From Maledivibacter halophilus (GTDB lineage Bacteria; Bacillota; Clostridia; Peptostreptococcales; Caminicellaceae), in the NCBI RefSeq assembly GCF_900167445.1, contig NZ_FUZT01000011.1, positions 62,001-126,000 on the forward strand: DNA of 64,000 bases, given 5' to 3'. A program made the position numbers and the translations under genes. The notes beneath the pieces were generated by a model. That model saw nothing but the letters and a program-made list of their open reading frames with translations, had not been told where the DNA came from and searched no databases. Positions 62,224-64,000 of this stretch are shown piece after piece (position 1 is the stretch's first letter; the number at the start of each line of letters is the position of its first letter).

Positions 62224-63507
62224 ATGACAAAATTTTTAGAAGTTAAAGAATACATAGATATTATTGGTGGTTCTATGGATATGCTTGGCCCAGTAAAGGA
62301 TGGAGACGAAATCCGAGGTATTGTTCCTCCAGGTTGTTGGGGACCCATGATTACACCATCTATTCATAGCGGTCACGAAGTAACTCGACCAGTAGAAGTA
62401 AAGGGAGCAAATCCCGGTGATGTAATTGCGTTATATGTAAAAAAAATTCTTGTTCTATCTAATTATGCCGCATCGGGAACAGGAAAGAAAATTGAGGGGA
62501 GATACAAAAAAGATCCAACCGTCAATGCATATTGTCCACACTGCAATATAAAAAATCCTAAAACTTATGTGGATGAAATAGGAGAAAATGGAATTAAATG
62601 CAGTAAATGTCATAGCCCTGTGATGCCACAAACTATATCAAATGGATACACCATATTATTCGATCACGAAAAGAAAATGGGGTTATCTGTAAATCCATCT
62701 ATTGCTCGCAATATTGCTAAAGATGTTTTAGAAGGAAAAGAATATTTACCCAAAGGGTCAAAACAACATCCGTCAACAATTTTAGCGAAATCAGATATTA
62801 GCAGTGTTCTAACCCGAGTAAGACCAATGATTGGAAATATCGGCTGTATACCAAATAAACCTATTCCTTCTTCCCGCAATAGCGGTGATATGTTAAATTC
62901 ATTGAATAGTACAAATATCTATGGACAAATATTAAAGGATGATTTAACCGATTCCCATATGGATGTAAATAGTGTTTGTGAAGGAAGTATCATACTCTGT
63001 CCTGTAAAAGTAAAGGGGGGAGGAGTATATTTTGGAGATGTACATTCTATACAAGGTAATGGAGAATTAGCCATGCACACTATAGATGTTTCTTCAGAAG
63101 TCCATATAGGTGTAAAATTGATTAAAAATCTAAATCTAAAGGGACCTGTTATCATTCCTCCTTCTGAAGAAATTGATCATAGATTTAGACCCTTCAAAGA
63201 TGAAGAATATGATATGGCCAATAACCTATTAAGACCCTATGATATCAAAATAGATGAAAAGCTTTATCCTATTCAATTTGTAGGCAGTGGAGACAATCTT
63301 AATGATGCTATCGACAATGGCATTGATAGAATCCACCATATAACAAATTATAGTCGTGAGGAAATAAAAAATAGAGCCACTATTAGTGGTGAAGTAGAAA
63401 TTGGTAGGACATCTGGATTGGTATATTTAACAATAATGCTTCCTGAAAGTAAATACAAAGAACTTGGTCTTCACTCTTTAATTGATGAAATGTATAATAA
63501 GCTATAA
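62224..63507 (+). CDS. Acetamidase/formamidase family protein with zinc-ribbon insert
   Basis: 427 residues. FmdA-like core: GIVPPGCWGPMITPSIHSGH, GANPGDVIALYVKKI and GDVHSIQGNGELAMHTIDVS (the DVHxxQGxGE motif). Between them lies an insert of two CxxC pairs, Cys104/107 and Cys126/129, likely a zinc ribbon, which I do not associate with typical formamidases. Hydrolysis of a short amide is the family activity; the substrate is unknown. SD CGAGGTGTG, 16 bases after the symporter stop. A strong terminator follows. Confidence 0.82.
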   Translation: MTKFLEVKEYIDIIGGSMDMLGPVKDGDEIRGIVPPGCWGPMITPSIHSGHEVTRPVEVKGANPGDVIALYVKKILVLSNYAASGTGKKIEGRYKKDPTVNAYCPHCNIKNPKTYVDEIGENGIKCSKCHSPVMPQTISNGYTILFDHEKKMGLSVNPSIARNIAKDVLEGKEYLPKGSKQHPSTILAKSDISSVLTRVRPMIGNIGCIPNKPIPSSRNSGDMLNSLNSTNIYGQILKDDLTDSHMDVNSVCEGSIILCPVKVKGGGVYFGDVHSIQGNGELAMHTIDVSSEVHIGVKLIKNLNLKGPVIIPPSEEIDHRFRPFKDEEYDMANNLLRPYDIKIDEKLYPIQFVGSGDNLNDAIDNGIDRIHHITNYSREEIKNRATISGEVEIGRTSGLVYLTIMLPESKYKELGLHSLIDEMYNKL

Positions 63508-63515
63508 AATAAAGC

Positions 63516-63549
63516 ATACCGTGATAGGGAATATTTTCTATCACGGTAT
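63516..63549. terminator. Bidirectional terminator
   Basis: Stem ATACCGTGATAG/CTATCACGGTAT, 10-base loop, then ATTTTATTT. Ends the IclR operon; the MoaD gene is convergent on the other side. Confidence 0.8.
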
Positions 63550-63640
63550 ATTTTATTTGGCCATATCATTTTTCATATTATAATGATAAAAATGCACTTC
63601 GATTTTTTATTCTAATTATTATAAAATTTTGTTAAATATT

Positions 63641-63931
63641 CTATCCTCCACCCACTGGAGGAAATATTAAAAATTCATCTCTATCTTTTAATATAGTCTT
63701 TAATCCATCCCTTGCAAAAATATTTCTTCCATTTAAAAACATTGCTATACCCCTTTTAGGAGTATTATCTTCTGTAAGAAGTAAAGAAATTATGGATTCA
63801 CCATAGATATTTGCCATAATTGAAATAAGCTCCTTAACAGTACTGTTCTCTTTTAATTCTATTTCCTGAGAAAGTTTATTTCCAAGATATTTATCCATGC
63901 CCAAAATAGTTTTTACTGTAACTTTAATCAT
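63641..63931 (-). CDS. MoaD/ThiS-type sulfur-carrier protein
   Basis: 96 residues, ubiquitin-like fold ending in FPPVGGG, with the C-terminal Gly-Gly used for adenylation and thiocarboxylate formation. It differs from housekeeping MoaD in context: its ATG overlaps the stop (ATGA) of the aldehyde:ferredoxin oxidoreductase gene. Such MoaD-like genes are commonly linked to tungsten-dependent AORs and probably serve their pterin cofactor (inference). Start and overlap are typical of translational coupling. Confidence 0.85.
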   Translation of the reverse strand: MIKVTVKTILGMDKYLGNKLSQEIELKENSTVKELISIMANIYGESIISLLLTEDNTPKRGIAMFLNGRNIFARDGLKTILKDRDEFLIFPPVGGG

Positions 63932-64000
63932 ATGGTTATATCACCTATGTCAAGCTCCTTAAGCTTTTCTAAGGTAGGCACTCCATCCTTTGTCCAGCTT
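63928..64000 (-). CDS. Aldehyde:ferredoxin oxidoreductase, C-terminal end (5' partial)
   Basis: Only the last 23 codons and stop are in the window. They read SWTKDGVPTLEKLKELDIGD, then ITI, matching the usual AOR C-terminus (a DGIPTxEKLxELGL-like ending). With the overlapping MoaD-like gene downstream, a tungstopterin AOR is likely. The body of the gene lies outside the window. Confidence 0.72.
   Translation of the reverse strand, partial: SWTKDGVPTLEKLKELDIGDITI

Noticed and set aside
1..64000. rRNA, tRNA, CRISPR arrays, transposases, prophage genes or replication origin
   Set aside because: None seen. Short intergenic repeats exist but have no CRISPR-like regular spacing, and no transposase-like protein is present.

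Overview
The window looks like a chromosomal segment of an anaerobic, low-GC Gram-positive bacterium of the class Clostridia, possibly a Tissierellales or Peptostreptococcales relative (inference). It is very AT-rich. It carries HydG-type maturase chemistry, a double-cubane reductase of the 2-hydroxyacyl-CoA dehydratase superfamily, a 2-enoate reductase-like flavoenzyme, the end of an aldehyde:ferredoxin oxidoreductase gene and PRD-controlled PTS systems. I saw no rRNA, tRNA, transposase, prophage or CRISPR array. It is an accessory-metabolism region made of small transporter-plus-enzyme-plus-regulator cassettes, most of them on the minus strand.

Layout, left part: the 3' part of a Na+/Ca2+ exchanger (1-967); a minus-strand ascorbate-type PTS operon (regulator, IIA, IIB, IIC, then a SIS protein, 6150 to 1160); a plus-strand TM1266-HydG pair (6635-8427); an ornithine-cyclodeaminase-like enzyme facing an AraC regulator and a Gate-domain membrane protein (8612-12035); a NitT/TauT-type ABC transporter with a DCCP/YjiM-type reductase (12214-16213), divergent from a threonine-synthase-like PLP enzyme; the peroxiredoxin Bcp; and a Cys-rich four-helix copper-binding protein divergent from an internally deleted superoxide dismutase (18285-19233). 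Next comes a sigma-54 regulon: activator, octopine/nopaline dehydrogenase-like enzyme and YjiH transporter, with a near-consensus -24/-12 promoter (19305-23983). It is followed by an exported CbiK under a distant cobalamin riboswitch, and by lipoate ligase.

Layout, right part: a lipoprotein; a BlaI/BlaR1-type pair with a non-standard sensor; a complete glucitol/sorbitol PTS operon with sorbitol-6-phosphate dehydrogenase and a fructose-6-phosphate aldolase-type transaldolase (31132-37230); a geranylgeranyl-reductase-like flavoprotein; a large MalT-type LuxR regulator; two sugar-acid operons (41940-46040 and 47229-54912) holding a TRAP transporter, LgoD-like dehydrogenase, UxaB, UxaA, a split UxaA-like dehydratase and an RraA-family protein; a TetR-linked enoate reductase and an enoyl-CoA hydratase; an IclR-controlled cassette of sodium symporter plus acetamidase/formamidase; and the 3' end of an AOR gene with its MoaD-like partner.

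The most unusual observations are these. (i) The HydG-like protein has Gly at residue 411, where the C-terminal auxiliary-cluster motif CX2CX22C should have its second Cys. (ii) The superoxide dismutase has lost the middle of the fold and three of four metal ligands but keeps a good ribosome-binding site. (iii) A putative opine uptake and oxidation unit is controlled by sigma-54. (iv) A family of roughly 65-121 bp intergenic repeats is built on inverted TTGAGnAAATTGCATAATT ends, with at least five copies or large fragments plus isolated halves. (v) Several intergenic perfect palindromes (21-42 bp) and paired dyads sit at regulated promoters.
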